From the NCBI RefSeq assembly GCF_000011205.1, contig NC_003106.2, positions 2,184,001 through 2,248,000 of the forward strand: 64,000 nt of DNA, written 5' to 3'. The position numbers were made by a program, and so were the translations under genes. Of this stretch, positions 9,205-19,490 are shown in pieces (the stretch's first letter is position 1; every line of letters starts with the position of its first letter). The DNA comes from Sulfurisphaera tokodaii str. 7. GTDB lineage: Archaea; Thermoproteota; Thermoprotei_A; Sulfolobales; Sulfolobaceae. The notes under the pieces are model-generated. The model was not told where the DNA came from and did not search any database. It saw only the letters and a program-made list of their open reading frames with translations.

Positions 9205-10411
9205 GTTAATGTATAAAATCTATGAGTTATATAGTCTTTTTCATAATATACATAAGGAGTAAAATGAATTATTTAGCTTTAGATGTTGAAAGCTAAGTAG
9301 ATAATGGAATTAACAACATATTCTGTATTATAAGATGTTATGTCCCCTAGCATTTACTAGGGAAAAGTATATGAATTCTTTTAGATCATTTTCAAGGTGT
9401 AATTATTTTTATTCGTAACAGTTCATTATTACAAGCTTTTTAACTAATTTAATATTGTATAATCCAATCCTTTATCAAAAATAAAAATAACTTTTTCTTA
9501 AAATCTTCACGTTTTTCCTATATTTATAGTTCTTAGGAAATCAAACTCTATTAAAGCTTATGAAATGCTGGCATATATTATAACGTCTAGATCATTATCT
9601 CTTGGGTAATTAAGTATAACATCTTAGCATAGCTTTTAAATATCCATATTCTGTTATTATTTCTATGTAATCTAATTAAAATTATAGTCATTATCTAAGT
9701 TTTACTGATAATCTTTATGTTGATGGTACAGTTCTGCTATTACGGTCTTAGAAAAAGATGTAGAGTTTCTCTTTCTAATGAGTAAATGAGAATTTAAGAC
9801 CTATTGTAGAATAATTAAAAAGAGAAAGTTAAAAATAAAGTACTTGATTCCGATAAGTAGCGTTGTTTAGTAAATGTTACCGAAAAATAAGATAAGAGGA
9901 ATCATCTGCTATGTCTTCAAAAAAGAACTTAGTTTATAGCCATATAATCAATTTTATGTAGTATGTGCTCTATTGTATAATTCAATTTATTTCATAAAAA
10001 GAATATATTATAATGAGAATTTTTAGTAATTAATATTTATTCCAGTATTATCTTAAGAAATATTATCAGCTAGAGTAATGTTGAATATGAATTTAACTAG
10101 ATAAGTAAACTTTTCTATTCTAGTTAATAGAAATTGAAATTAATTAAAAATATAAATAAAAATTAGCTGAGATAATAATATTATAAAACTTTTTTATCAC
10201 AGAAGAAATTTTTACTTAAACTAGGTAAATACTATATTTACTGGAAAATTTTGAAGTGAAAATCTTTAATAATTTCACTTAGGAACACAAGTTAACTTTC
10301 TCTATGCTTTTTAAAAACTAATGTATAGATGCAATTATTAACTTATAGATTATAAATTCTTTTTTACAAGAAATTAAACTAAAGTAAATCTTCTCGAATT
10401 TAACAAATACC
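9205..10411. other. Gene-free AT-rich stretch between two glycosyltransferase genes
   Basis: These 1.2 kb hold no open frame of useful length, no tRNA and no guide-RNA boxes that I can find. There is one small perfect inverted repeat near 9342-9361 (CCCTAG, six bases, CTAGGG). The stretch is unusually long for this compact genome and may be what is left of a deleted gene or mobile element, but I see no recognisable protein remnant. Confidence 0.5.
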
Positions 10412-11395
10412 TTATTGTATCATCTTTAATAATCGTGCTTTTTCCCTCTCGTAACTCTTTCTAATTAAAGATTTTCTTAAAGAATAAGGAAGTAGAGAGG
10501 CTAATACTAAAGCTTTATGAGACCCTAAATATGACTTCTTAAAAACTCTAATATAGTCACTTAAAGAAGGAACACATTCTTTAGCTGTTTCTTTAGAAAT
10601 GAACTTGTACCTCACTTTTGATAGTGATACTTCGTAGCTATGGATTTTCTTTAAATTTTGAGGTAACATAGAGTCAACAGTTAACATATCTAAACAGTAT
10701 ATATATGATCTTTCTGCAGAGCTCTTAATGTAGTTCTCTAGACTATCTAATGTTCTCATAGATGATGAAAATGAAAGCCTATAAAGGGTTGTTGCTCTGC
10801 TATCCCAAAGCATATCATATTTTGACACATAGAATATCCTCTCATAAAACCAATCAATAGCCCTTTTCATTTGCATTAAAATGTCAGCTTTTTGTAGAAG
10901 TAATTCTCTTAAAATTGAGAAAGTAGAACTACTATGAAAACCGTATTTTCTATAGTTAGCCATTTTAATATAGTCATCTTTATCTCTATTTTTAAGTAAA
11001 AGAGGGTCCATTTTTTCTACTTCCTTCTGTATAATTTTTTCCCCATAGAAAAATAGTACTCTATCCCTATAAACTCCTAGATTTTGGTAACTTTTGAACG
11101 CTTCATAAACATTTTCCAGTTTCTCTTTGGTGAACATGTCATCGTCGTCTAAGAATGAAATTATTCTACCTTTAGCTACCTTTATGCCATCAAATACTTG
11201 CTTTCCTGAATCACTCTTATCACTATATACAAACCTTATCCCTTCTTCTTTAGCATATTCGCTAGCATCAAAATTGGCTACCAATATCACCTCATATTTA
11301 TCGTTATCCAGTGTTTGGTTAAGTACACTTCTTACTGCATCTTTATAATACTGCTTTCTATTATATGCTGTAATTATTACCGAAATTTCAACCAT
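10412..11395 (-). CDS. Glycosyltransferase, GT2 family (GT-A fold)
   Basis: A 327-residue protein whose first ~100 residues are a GT-A nucleotide-sugar domain: SVIITAYNR at 5-13, VLNQTL at 24-29 and the metal-binding acidic cluster FLDDDDMF at 81-88. The C-terminal 200 residues are less typical and basic near the end, with no clear membrane span. The donor sugar cannot be told. It lies 216 bp from the Thr-rich surface protein gene on the same strand, and could be transcribed with it only if read-through occurs. Confidence 0.82.
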   Translation of the reverse strand: MVEISVIITAYNRKQYYKDAVRSVLNQTLDNDKYEVILVANFDASEYAKEEGIRFVYSDKSDSGKQVFDGIKVAKGRIISFLDDDDMFTKEKLENVYEAFKSYQNLGVYRDRVLFFYGEKIIQKEVEKMDPLLLKNRDKDDYIKMANYRKYGFHSSSTFSILRELLLQKADILMQMKRAIDWFYERIFYVSKYDMLWDSRATTLYRLSFSSSMRTLDSLENYIKSSAERSYIYCLDMLTVDSMLPQNLKKIHSYEVSLSKVRYKFISKETAKECVPSLSDYIRVFKKSYLGSHKALVLASLLPYSLRKSLIRKSYEREKARLLKMIQ

Positions 11396-11611
11396 TAATG
11401 GAGTAGCTTAACTAAGGGAATTAAAAATTTGTCATCAAGCGTAAGGTATTTGTCCATGTAATTGCATGTAATCTAGTGTAATAGAAAAATGGCTAAGTAG
11501 TATATATGTTTTTTATCTAGTTAAGTTTCGCTAAGAAGTATATATTAATTTTAAATCTGGAATTTCTCAATTTAAGTTTAAATATGTTTTAAAATTATAT
11601 AAAAAACGAGT

Positions 11612-13504
11612 TCATCTTCTTAAGACAACTATTGCCACTACTGCTGCAATCACTATAACTACCACAATTATTACTATATCAGTTAATGGAATCGAAGTTG
11701 TTGTAGTTGTTGAAGATACTGGAGGAGGTGGTACTGTTGTAGTAGTACTACTTGTTGTGCTTGTACTAGTTGTTGATGTTATCGTAGTTTGTGTAGTGCT
11801 TGTTGTTATCGATGTTGTGCTTGTAGTACTAGTTGTTGACGTTGTTATAACAATACTCGGCTTATATACATATATTGTTACAGTGAAATTCTTCCAAACA
11901 CCACTATAAGACGCATTTATTGTAATTTCGTAAGTACCAGGTGATGAGAAAGTACGTGTTACCTCATAAACACCATTGCCCTCATATGTAACTGGTATTG
12001 AAGTACCGTTTAACATAGCTACTACTGAAGGCGAAACATTACTATTCATACTTACAGAGAAAGTAAATGTTAATTCACTACCCACAGTTGCATTTATCTT
12101 ATAACTACTTGGACTAATCTGTTCTGGCGTTATCTTACTTCCATTTATAGTAAAGGTAGTTGGTATGACTGTAATTTGTATAGGTGTTAAATATATTTTC
12201 ACTGTAGATGAAGCTGATACTGTAACAACAGTTGAATTGGGATAATAACCAAAAGCCGATACATTTACCTTAACTTGCGCACTAATAGGTAGAGTGAAAC
12301 TTACAGTCCCAGAGGAGGAGGTTAAAGATGATGATATAAGTGAACTATTAGAAGAGTAGTAAACACTTACTTTAGCATTAGGAATCGGCATACCGGTAGT
12401 TGATGAAACAACTTCAACATTAAGAGTTCCCAAAGTTACTTTTGGTGGTATAGTTAAAGTTACAGTTCCAGTAGGTGATGAAATTTGTATACTACCAGTA
12501 CCGAATGCCTTAGCCTCTACGATAATACCGTTTGGACTTATTTCCATTGGGATAGTAGAGCCGTAGAATAAAATATTGGGTTTTGTATAGAGTGGTGGAT
12601 AGACATTGTTAGGTGCTGTATAGTTCTTTACTGTGTACGTACCACTTGGTAGAGTCAGTGTAAATGTATCCTCATAAGAGAAGGGATAATTAATATATAA
12701 TAACGTAGAACCACTAACATTCTCCATCTCAAGCATTACGCCATTTTCAGTAACTGTTGTTGGTGACGAAAGAGAAGTTGGTAAACCATAACTTACGTTA
12801 ATGACGATTAAGCCGATTGAATAATCTACTACTTGTCCAGTAGTTGCGTTTGAGAATGACGTATAAACATAGGCATAATAAACTCCTTGAGGTATTCCTT
12901 CTGGTATTTGTAATAAGAAAGTATTAGAAGGTGTTAAATATGGTGTTACACCCTCTTGATCATTTGGCGAAATATAAAATCCTATATCAGAATAAACCTC
13001 ACTTTCCTCAGTAGTATTAGAAGGTGTTGAGGAATAACTTATTTGGAAACTATAAGTATTTCCGGGTTGGGCATTTAGCTTATATACATTAGCAGTACCA
13101 TTAATATAAGTTATTATAGGTTGATACGAGGAGTGAACAACTTTTACATACAATGTCTGTCCTTCTACCGATACATTATAAAGACCAGTAGATAAAGATA
13201 TTGGGACTGTTGTATACGAAAATGGTTGTAATGTAACAGTAGTATAAGCACTTGAGTTAACGTACACCGATACACTTTCTTCAACAAATGTAGGGTTAAA
13301 TAAATAGAGGTTAAAAGTAGTAGACGAGCCAGCAGTAGTTACTACTATATAGCCTTGAGGATAATAACCAGAATTATAAGGAGTTGGCGCTACGTTAACA
13401 ATTGCACTTGTAGTTAGTGAAAAAACTTTTAGGTTAATAAATCCTAGTATTGGTAGAAATAAAACTAATACCAGAAATATTTCGAGACTTCTTTTAGTAC
13501 TCAT
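11612..13504 (-). CDS. Secreted, C-terminally membrane-anchored Thr/Ser-rich surface protein
   Basis: I do not recognise a named family. The 630-residue protein has an N-terminal signal peptide (about residues 1-30), beta-rich Ig-like and carboxypeptidase-regulatory-like segments (for example LNVEVVSSTTGMPIPNAKVS), many N-x-S/T sequons, a Thr/Ser-rich linker (about 548-600) ending in PPPP, and one C-terminal membrane helix followed by RR. This is the build of SlaB, except that a Thr-rich stalk replaces the SlaB coiled coil. It is divergent from slaA across 133 bp, so it may be an S-layer-associated or alternative anchor protein. That role is inferred from architecture and position. Confidence 0.8.
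   Translation of the reverse strand: MSTKRSLEIFLVLVLFLPILGFINLKVFSLTTSAIVNVAPTPYNSGYYPQGYIVVTTAGSSTTFNLYLFNPTFVEESVSVYVNSSAYTTVTLQPFSYTTVPISLSTGLYNVSVEGQTLYVKVVHSSYQPIITYINGTANVYKLNAQPGNTYSFQISYSSTPSNTTEESEVYSDIGFYISPNDQEGVTPYLTPSNTFLLQIPEGIPQGVYYAYVYTSFSNATTGQVVDYSIGLIVINVSYGLPTSLSSPTTVTENGVMLEMENVSGSTLLYINYPFSYEDTFTLTLPSGTYTVKNYTAPNNVYPPLYTKPNILFYGSTIPMEISPNGIIVEAKAFGTGSIQISSPTGTVTLTIPPKVTLGTLNVEVVSSTTGMPIPNAKVSVYYSSNSSLISSSLTSSSGTVSFTLPISAQVKVNVSAFGYYPNSTVVTVSASSTVKIYLTPIQITVIPTTFTINGSKITPEQISPSSYKINATVGSELTFTFSVSMNSNVSPSVVAMLNGTSIPVTYEGNGVYEVTRTFSSPGTYEITINASYSGVWKNFTVTIYVYKPSIVITTSTTSTTSTTSITTSTTQTTITSTTSTSTTSSTTTTVPPPPVSSTTTTTSIPLTDIVIIVVVIVIAAVVAIVVLRR
11697..11860 (-). repeat. Low-complexity Thr/Ser codon repeat inside the surface protein gene
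   Basis: Short ACT/ACA/AGT-rich units repeat many times and encode the Thr/Ser-rich stalk. The units are uneven and coding, so this is not a CRISPR or satellite array. Length changes by replication slippage would alter the stalk length. Confidence 0.7.
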
Positions 13505-13551
13505 GTTATTTTCCTTACATGCAAAAAGGTTATTAAATCCTTTGGCAATAG

Positions 13552-13592
13552 TACCATATTGATGGTATTATCGATTTGTATACATGTGTATA
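13552..13592. promoter_or_regulatory. Two inverted repeats in the slaA/surface-protein divergent promoter
   Basis: TACCAT-(4)-ATGGTA is at 13552-13567 and TATACA-(2)-TGTATA at 13579-13592. Both have perfect 6-bp arms. They sit between the TATA-like box of the leftward gene (about 13529-13538) and that of slaA (about 13591-13605), a good place for operators that could coordinate the two surface genes. No binding protein is known from this window. Confidence 0.45.
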
Positions 13593-13637
13593 TAAAACTT
13601 TATAAATTGATCATACTTCTTTATTGACAGAAGTGCT

Positions 13638-16600
13638 ATGAATAAAACCCTAGGTTTAATTCTATCTATACTATTCATATTTGAAATATTCCTATTTGGA
13701 ATACCACTAACAACACAAGCAGCACTACCATCAATACCAGAAGGACATGGAATTGCTATTTATTTACCACAAACTAATGGTGTAGCATATATATTTAACG
13801 TATCTAATATTAACGTATCAGCAAATAATAACCTACAAAACCTAATAACATACTTTGGAACCTATTTCACACCAGTTATAGTTTTTAAGAATTCTACTGT
13901 TACACAAACTATACAGTTTACTATTCCTTCAGAAAATTTCACATCCATTTACTATGCAGAAGGAGCTAAAGTATTAATATTTTTAGTAGGTGTAGTAGGT
14001 TCTAGTGTAAGTAATTATTCATTACCAGTATCTATTACATACTTAGAACAGTTTACCGGCAATCTAGGAGTAGTAGTTAATGAATATGGTACAGCCCAAA
14101 CCACTTTAACCCAAATAGGCATAGACCATCTTTATGTTTATGGAACAACCAATACCCTTTCTGAAGAATATAATAATATATATATGGACTTATTGAATCC
14201 ATCAAACGCAAAACCAAACTACTTCTATGAATATGTATACGGTCAAGTTACTCAATCCTTTACAGTAGCTACTCTAACTATACCAGCTCAAACGACTAAT
14301 CAGCTCTTAGTATTTGCTCCATTCTCATTTGTTCCACCAAACTTCATACCAACACCAGAAGCTACTGGATTCTTCAATCCATTACAAATAAATGGTAATT
14401 TAGGTCCAGCATTACAATCAATAGCTTCTACAGAAGCATATATTTGGGGTAGAGCACTAATTAATACAAGCATTGTAGATCCCTTTGTAAGTACAGGTTA
14501 TGATAACTTGACATTCCAGTTAAACTATTCTACTCCTGGGCCATTACAAATTAACTTAGCACAATTAGCTCAAATAGCAGCATTACCAGACTTCCCATCT
14601 AAGTTTACCTACTTATCTTATCAATTTGCAAGCGGTTATTGGAGCTTCTTAGGATTTATATCTGATGATAATTTAAGTATAACAATTAATGGTGTATCAG
14701 TAAAAGCTCCAGTAAGCGGTACATTTACTATACCAGACCCAGAGAAATACAATGCAACATTGCTTGCAATATTACCTTTAAGTACGGCTACATCCATGGG
14801 ATTAACTAATGGAAGTAAATTAGAGTATTTCAGTAATTTAACAATCTACTATCTATATAATAATCAAATTCAACATACTATGTTAGTTAATCCAAACGCA
14901 CCACCAAGTTCACCTTCAAATTATACATTACCAGTTTATGTATATTCAGCACCGGCCGGTTCCACAATCTCTATAACTGGTTACTTTAACGGTACTAAGT
15001 ATACAGTAAATATAGTAGTTGGTAGTTCACCAACACTAGTACCATATGTTGCAACAACATCTTTAGTTGCAACAGCCTATGAAGGTATAAAAGCAACTGT
15101 GAGTGGTTTCTATACTACATCTCCAATTATGTCAACACCACCAACCCAAATAGCTATATCTGGTCAAACTCAGTTCCAGGCCCAAGCACAGTTTACATCA
15201 TCTCAAGCAACAGCAACAGTTACATTATTAACTAATGCAACATTACAATTTAATAATGTAAAATTACCTGGTTTCTCATTTAGCGGAATAGTTGTAACAC
15301 CAGAATATCCGATAATAAATGGTACAATAGCAATGCAGTATATGAGTACTGCACAATACTTTATGACAAATGGTGAATATGAGTTAGCAATTTTAGGTTC
15401 TGAATTACCCATGGCCATTTCTCAGTATATGGGATTGCAAAACTTCGTAATTTCTGAGCCACAATACTTATCGGAACCATTCTCACTAACATTAACAGTG
15501 CCAACAGTTCCAGCTACGGAAACTGGAACAGGGCCATTATTTGTTGCGTTTTCAACAATTCCACAATATACTTACATAACTCTAGTTGATTTCGGATTAT
15601 GGAGCAATGAAACTTCAGTTGTGGTTACAGCATATAGTACTAGAGGAGGAATAACTACAGTTAATCATGGTTACTTCTATGCGACTATAATTCCACCACA
15701 AATAATGACAACACCAATTACTCCACAGAGCTTTGAATGCTATAATGCACCAGATGTAATGTTATATGATCCAGATGCAATATTAGTACCAGGAAATCCA
15801 TCTGGAAGCTTTACTTATGCAATTGCAGCTCTGAATTACACTGATTCAATTATAAGTAATTCAGCAATAATATTCTATGGTTCAACAGTCTACAATGTTT
15901 CTGGTACCTTTGGTAACTATACATACAATAAACTAACTGTAATTTCATCAAATACATTTTCATATACTGAAGAAACTATAGTATCAACTTTAACAGCTTA
16001 TCAATTAACATTAAATGGTAACACGATATCTGTAATTGGACCTAATGGTGAGACAAGTGCTATACAATTAGCATATTATGCTGATAATAACCCAACTGTT
16101 AACATGTACTTTGAGCAATCATTATTTGTCAATAATAACATGGATATTGAGTTAGCATATATAGCTGGATTAAACGTAAGCTATGCAAACATGCTATTAT
16201 CACCACAAAATCAAGTAGGTTATGAAGAAATCACACCCACTGGTGCTAACTACGTAATTACAAACTATATAACATTTAAGATATTAGCAAGTAATGCGCC
16301 AAACTTATACCCTGTAAACTCTAATACATTCTTAACTGTAGCACCTAATGCTTCGTTTGTAGGTGCATCTGATATATACAAGTATATAAGCACTGACTAT
16401 GCTGTATTCCACTACTTTGCATCTTCAAAGCAGTACAAAGTTGAAACTTCAGTAACAGTACCTAATATAACTGCAACATTATACTTCAGCAGTACAGTAA
16501 CACCATTGTACTCATCTATAGCTTTATTATACTTAAATGAGAGTTACTATGGCGCAAACTTACCAGCTTACTTAGCAATTGGAACTGGTGGATGGCAACA

Positions 16601-17966
16601 GTGGAATGCACCATTATATCAGTTATTAGGAATATCAGCAACACCATTATTGTTATCAAAGATGATGTATGTGAATGTAACTTTACCATCTGGTGTTACA
16701 TACACAATAGCCTTGACAACTAAGAACTTAACAACATTATTCGTATCCTTAAATGCACAACAGTTACAATACTGTAACGGAACATATGAGTACCAGATAA
16801 GTATACCAGGATTAGAGAACATATTACACTTAACATTACAACAATTAAATAACAGCATATTAACAGTTAGCATGTATGATTATGTAACTCATGAAACATT
16901 AGTAGCAAGCACTAAGCTAGTTGCATTAAAAGAATTACAATTAGTAGCAGCCCAGCCTGGACAATTATTCTACTTCCTAACATTCAAAGCTTCTGGCGTA
17001 TCATTAACTGCATCTACTCCATGGTTTATAGCTCAGAATATGTATATAGAACCATTACTAAACTTCACTGACTATCAGTTTGCTCATACAAATCCAACCA
17101 GCTTATTACATCTAATGGTAACAAATATAACAGTATATCATAACGGGCAAGTAGCTATGATATATTACAATGCAACATCTGGAAGAACTATAGCAAAGAA
17201 CGTATATGGACAAGTTGTCTTGAATGCATCTGGTAATCTAATACCACAGATAGCGGAGACCGCAGCTGGTTCTGGAATATTCACAGGAACTCTGTCATTT
17301 GCTGTATTACCAAATAATACTTTGACCACTCTAACATTCAATAAGATTAATGTATTTACAAATGGTACCTTAGCAATAACCCTTAGCAATGGTACTAATG
17401 TACCATTAGGACCAGCTGGATTATTTGTATTACCATTCGTGACAATTAACGGTACTACAATAGGATATGATGCTAACGTAAGTGTAACAGTAACTGATAG
17501 TGTAAGCACTGTAACAGTATCCACATACATTATTCCAGCTAATATAACTCCAATCAGATTAGCACCAGTTCCAACTATTCCACCAATATCTCATGCACCA
17601 TTATCAACATACTACTATACATCACCAGTAGTAATTACACCAACAAGCCCAGTAATTAACATCTATGCAACTAGCATATTACCATATCCATATGAGTTCT
17701 TCATCTTAGCAGTAGTAAGAGAAGGTGTAAATGCATCCGTAACATCTCCAGTAGTATACTATTCATATCAAGCAGTAGTTGCTAAACCAGCACTAGGATC
17801 GTCTGCAGTACCATACATACTAGTAGCTGTACAGATGCAAGGAATATTATCATTACCACCTGGATCCTACACAGTTACAATGTATGCAGTACCATTTGCA
17901 GTAGGTCCAGCAATATCAGAGTACCCAGTTAACTTAGTATTCACTAACGTAACTGTGGAGAAGTAA
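13638..17966 (+). CDS. slaA: S-layer outer canopy protein SlaA
   Basis: At 1442 residues this is the large protein that forms the outer lattice of the Sulfolobales S-layer. It has a signal peptide (about 1-28, ending TTQA before ALPSIPEGHG), an almost wholly beta-strand composition, very many N-glycosylation sequons and no membrane anchor. It contains only two cysteines (in FECYNAP and QYCNGTY), which could form one disulfide. Identity is supported by slaB 65 bp downstream on the same strand. The ATG at 13638 lies about 35 bp after a strong TATA box. A T-rich stretch follows the stop codon and probably ends most transcripts. Confidence 0.92.
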   Translation: MNKTLGLILSILFIFEIFLFGIPLTTQAALPSIPEGHGIAIYLPQTNGVAYIFNVSNINVSANNNLQNLITYFGTYFTPVIVFKNSTVTQTIQFTIPSENFTSIYYAEGAKVLIFLVGVVGSSVSNYSLPVSITYLEQFTGNLGVVVNEYGTAQTTLTQIGIDHLYVYGTTNTLSEEYNNIYMDLLNPSNAKPNYFYEYVYGQVTQSFTVATLTIPAQTTNQLLVFAPFSFVPPNFIPTPEATGFFNPLQINGNLGPALQSIASTEAYIWGRALINTSIVDPFVSTGYDNLTFQLNYSTPGPLQINLAQLAQIAALPDFPSKFTYLSYQFASGYWSFLGFISDDNLSITINGVSVKAPVSGTFTIPDPEKYNATLLAILPLSTATSMGLTNGSKLEYFSNLTIYYLYNNQIQHTMLVNPNAPPSSPSNYTLPVYVYSAPAGSTISITGYFNGTKYTVNIVVGSSPTLVPYVATTSLVATAYEGIKATVSGFYTTSPIMSTPPTQIAISGQTQFQAQAQFTSSQATATVTLLTNATLQFNNVKLPGFSFSGIVVTPEYPIINGTIAMQYMSTAQYFMTNGEYELAILGSELPMAISQYMGLQNFVISEPQYLSEPFSLTLTVPTVPATETGTGPLFVAFSTIPQYTYITLVDFGLWSNETSVVVTAYSTRGGITTVNHGYFYATIIPPQIMTTPITPQSFECYNAPDVMLYDPDAILVPGNPSGSFTYAIAALNYTDSIISNSAIIFYGSTVYNVSGTFGNYTYNKLTVISSNTFSYTEETIVSTLTAYQLTLNGNTISVIGPNGETSAIQLAYYADNNPTVNMYFEQSLFVNNNMDIELAYIAGLNVSYANMLLSPQNQVGYEEITPTGANYVITNYITFKILASNAPNLYPVNSNTFLTVAPNASFVGASDIYKYISTDYAVFHYFASSKQYKVETSVTVPNITATLYFSSTVTPLYSSIALLYLNESYYGANLPAYLAIGTGGWQQWNAPLYQLLGISATPLLLSKMMYVNVTLPSGVTYTIALTTKNLTTLFVSLNAQQLQYCNGTYEYQISIPGLENILHLTLQQLNNSILTVSMYDYVTHETLVASTKLVALKELQLVAAQPGQLFYFLTFKASGVSLTASTPWFIAQNMYIEPLLNFTDYQFAHTNPTSLLHLMVTNITVYHNGQVAMIYYNATSGRTIAKNVYGQVVLNASGNLIPQIAETAAGSGIFTGTLSFAVLPNNTLTTLTFNKINVFTNGTLAITLSNGTNVPLGPAGLFVLPFVTINGTTIGYDANVSVTVTDSVSTVTVSTYIIPANITPIRLAPVPTIPPISHAPLSTYYYTSPVVITPTSPVINIYATSILPYPYEFFILAVVREGVNASVTSPVVYYSYQAVVAKPALGSSAVPYILVAVQMQGILSLPPGSYTVTMYAVPFAVGPAISEYPVNLVFTNVTVEK

Positions 17967-17987
17967 AACTTATGAAAAGGTTTAAAG

Positions 17988-18030
17988 GTATTTTATCTTT
18001 TTTATTTTTAAACTGTTGGGGTGAAGATTT
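17988..18030 (+). terminator. T-rich slaA terminator followed by the slaB Shine-Dalgarno sequence
   Basis: Directly after slaA comes a T-rich run (about 17990-18010), the usual archaeal termination signal. It is followed by GGGGTGA at 18018-18024, a Shine-Dalgarno match 6 bases before the slaB ATG. slaA itself has no such site. The layout suggests partial termination, so that much more slaA than slaB mRNA is made, with slaB translated from read-through transcripts. Confidence 0.6.
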
Positions 18031-19434
18031 ATGAACATGCGTTTTGTTATAGGTTTAGTTTTGTCAATAATAGTATTAGGTTTTAGTGTACCTTTAGCTA
18101 CAGCAAGCACTAGCTTAGTAGTAATATCTCCAACTCAAGGAGAAGTTTTTCATTATGGTCAACCACTAGTAGTGACATTTAAGTATGCTCCAGGGGCTAC
18201 AGTAGCAATATATGTTTTAACGCCCTCCGGTGCCAACATACCAGTTACTTCGGGTGCTACTAACTCTAGTGGATATTTCAGTCAAGAAATATGGGTATGG
18301 GGAAGTTCTAGTGAGAATAGTCAAGTAGGAGCTTATACAATCGAGATTGAAGTAAATGGTGGACAAGCTGCTACATCAGTAACTGTTTACTATAAACCAT
18401 ATACTGCTACACTTAATGTCTTAGTAGAAAATGAGCAAGGCATTCCAATACAGGGTGCAACAGTGAGTGTATATAATGTAACCAGCGGTTTGCATGAGTT
18501 AATAGCCACGGCTACAACAAATCCTTCTGGTATTGCTACAATTCAAGTATTAGCATTTAATTTCACTGAAAATCTTGAGGTAGTAGCAAGTATGCCGGGA
18601 TATGTTAATGCCAGTCAAACTGTAAGTGTTAAGGGTAATCAAACAATATCATTAACCCTAAAGCTATATCCAGCTGTTGTAACAGTACTTGCTGTTGCCG
18701 AAATGCAGAATGGTAAGATTATAGCTCCATTAAATTCAATTGGATACACCTCATTAACCGGTACTGAAGGAGATGAAATAACAGTATTGTTAGAAGTTCA
18801 ATTTGGCGGAATGATGGTAACAAACGCAACTGTAACAGCTACTGTTTCAACTCCATCTGGAGTAACTACTATGACAGCTACACCGATAACTTCAGGTCCT
18901 TATGCTGGTTACTATAATGTGACTTTTATGTTACCAGTATTAAACACCACATATGAAGCTTTAGTTACTGCTAATGCAACTTATAGTGGTATTACTGGTA
19001 CAATTAGTGTTCCAATTCAAGTTCAAGTAAACTATACATCTGTTATTAGCACCTATGTAACTCAATTAACTAGGGAAATTGAAACTGTGAATCAAACTGT
19101 CTACACATTAATGAACGAGATTAAGTCTTTAAACGCATCAATATCACAACTCTCGACCACATTGTCTTCAACAACTACTGAGATTACTACATTAGAGAAT
19201 GATATTAAAACACTAGAGTCCTCATTAAGCTCAGTAAATAGTACAGTAAGTAGCTTATCTAGTACAGTGTCAAGTTTATCCAGTGAAGTAAGCAGCTTAA
19301 ACACTCAAGTATCAAATCTAAATAGTAAGTTAAATGGTATCACACCATTGGTATATGGAGGATTAATAGCTGGAATAATAGGTCTTATTGTTGCTATAAT
19401 TGCTATAGTTCTTGTATATAGAAAGATAAGTTAA
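18031..19434 (+). CDS. slaB: S-layer membrane-anchored stalk protein SlaB
   Basis: A 467-residue protein with a signal peptide (1-26), Ig-like/bacterial Ig repeats with CarboxypepD_reg-like segments (about 30-330), a long heptad-repeat coiled coil (about 340-435, rich in SSLSSTVSSLSSEVSSLN-type repeats) and a C-terminal membrane helix ending in YRKIS. SlaB trimers raise the SlaA canopy above the membrane. It follows slaA, has a strong Shine-Dalgarno sequence and is followed by several T-runs (19437-19480) that should terminate transcription. Confidence 0.93.
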   Translation: MNMRFVIGLVLSIIVLGFSVPLATASTSLVVISPTQGEVFHYGQPLVVTFKYAPGATVAIYVLTPSGANIPVTSGATNSSGYFSQEIWVWGSSSENSQVGAYTIEIEVNGGQAATSVTVYYKPYTATLNVLVENEQGIPIQGATVSVYNVTSGLHELIATATTNPSGIATIQVLAFNFTENLEVVASMPGYVNASQTVSVKGNQTISLTLKLYPAVVTVLAVAEMQNGKIIAPLNSIGYTSLTGTEGDEITVLLEVQFGGMMVTNATVTATVSTPSGVTTMTATPITSGPYAGYYNVTFMLPVLNTTYEALVTANATYSGITGTISVPIQVQVNYTSVISTYVTQLTREIETVNQTVYTLMNEIKSLNASISQLSTTLSSTTTEITTLENDIKTLESSLSSVNSTVSSLSSTVSSLSSEVSSLNTQVSNLNSKLNGITPLVYGGLIAGIIGLIVAIIAIVLVYRKIS

Positions 19435-19436
19435 AT

Positions 19437-19490
19437 TTTCTTTTTTTATTTCAATAAATTGTTTCTTTTTTATTTAATTTTGTCTAAAAT
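19437..19490 (+). terminator. T-rich terminator after slaB
   Basis: Three T-runs (about 19437-19448, 19463-19473 and 19478-19484) follow the slaB stop codon. Archaeal RNA polymerase stops in such T-tracts without a hairpin. Confidence 0.55.

Noticed and set aside
9342-9361. Inverted repeat CCCTAG/CTAGGG as an IS end or operator
   Set aside because: It is short and isolated; no gene, partner repeat or target duplication lies near it.
11425-11470. Minus-strand TTGATGA as a C box
   Set aside because: No D box follows within 60 nt.
11697-11860. CRISPR-like or satellite repeat
   Set aside because: The units are short, uneven and in frame; they encode the Thr/Ser stalk. No CRISPR array is present in the window.
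17165-17530. Antisense open frame of 121 codons within slaA
   Set aside because: It is a shadow of the repetitive codon use of slaA, with no start signal or protein-like features.
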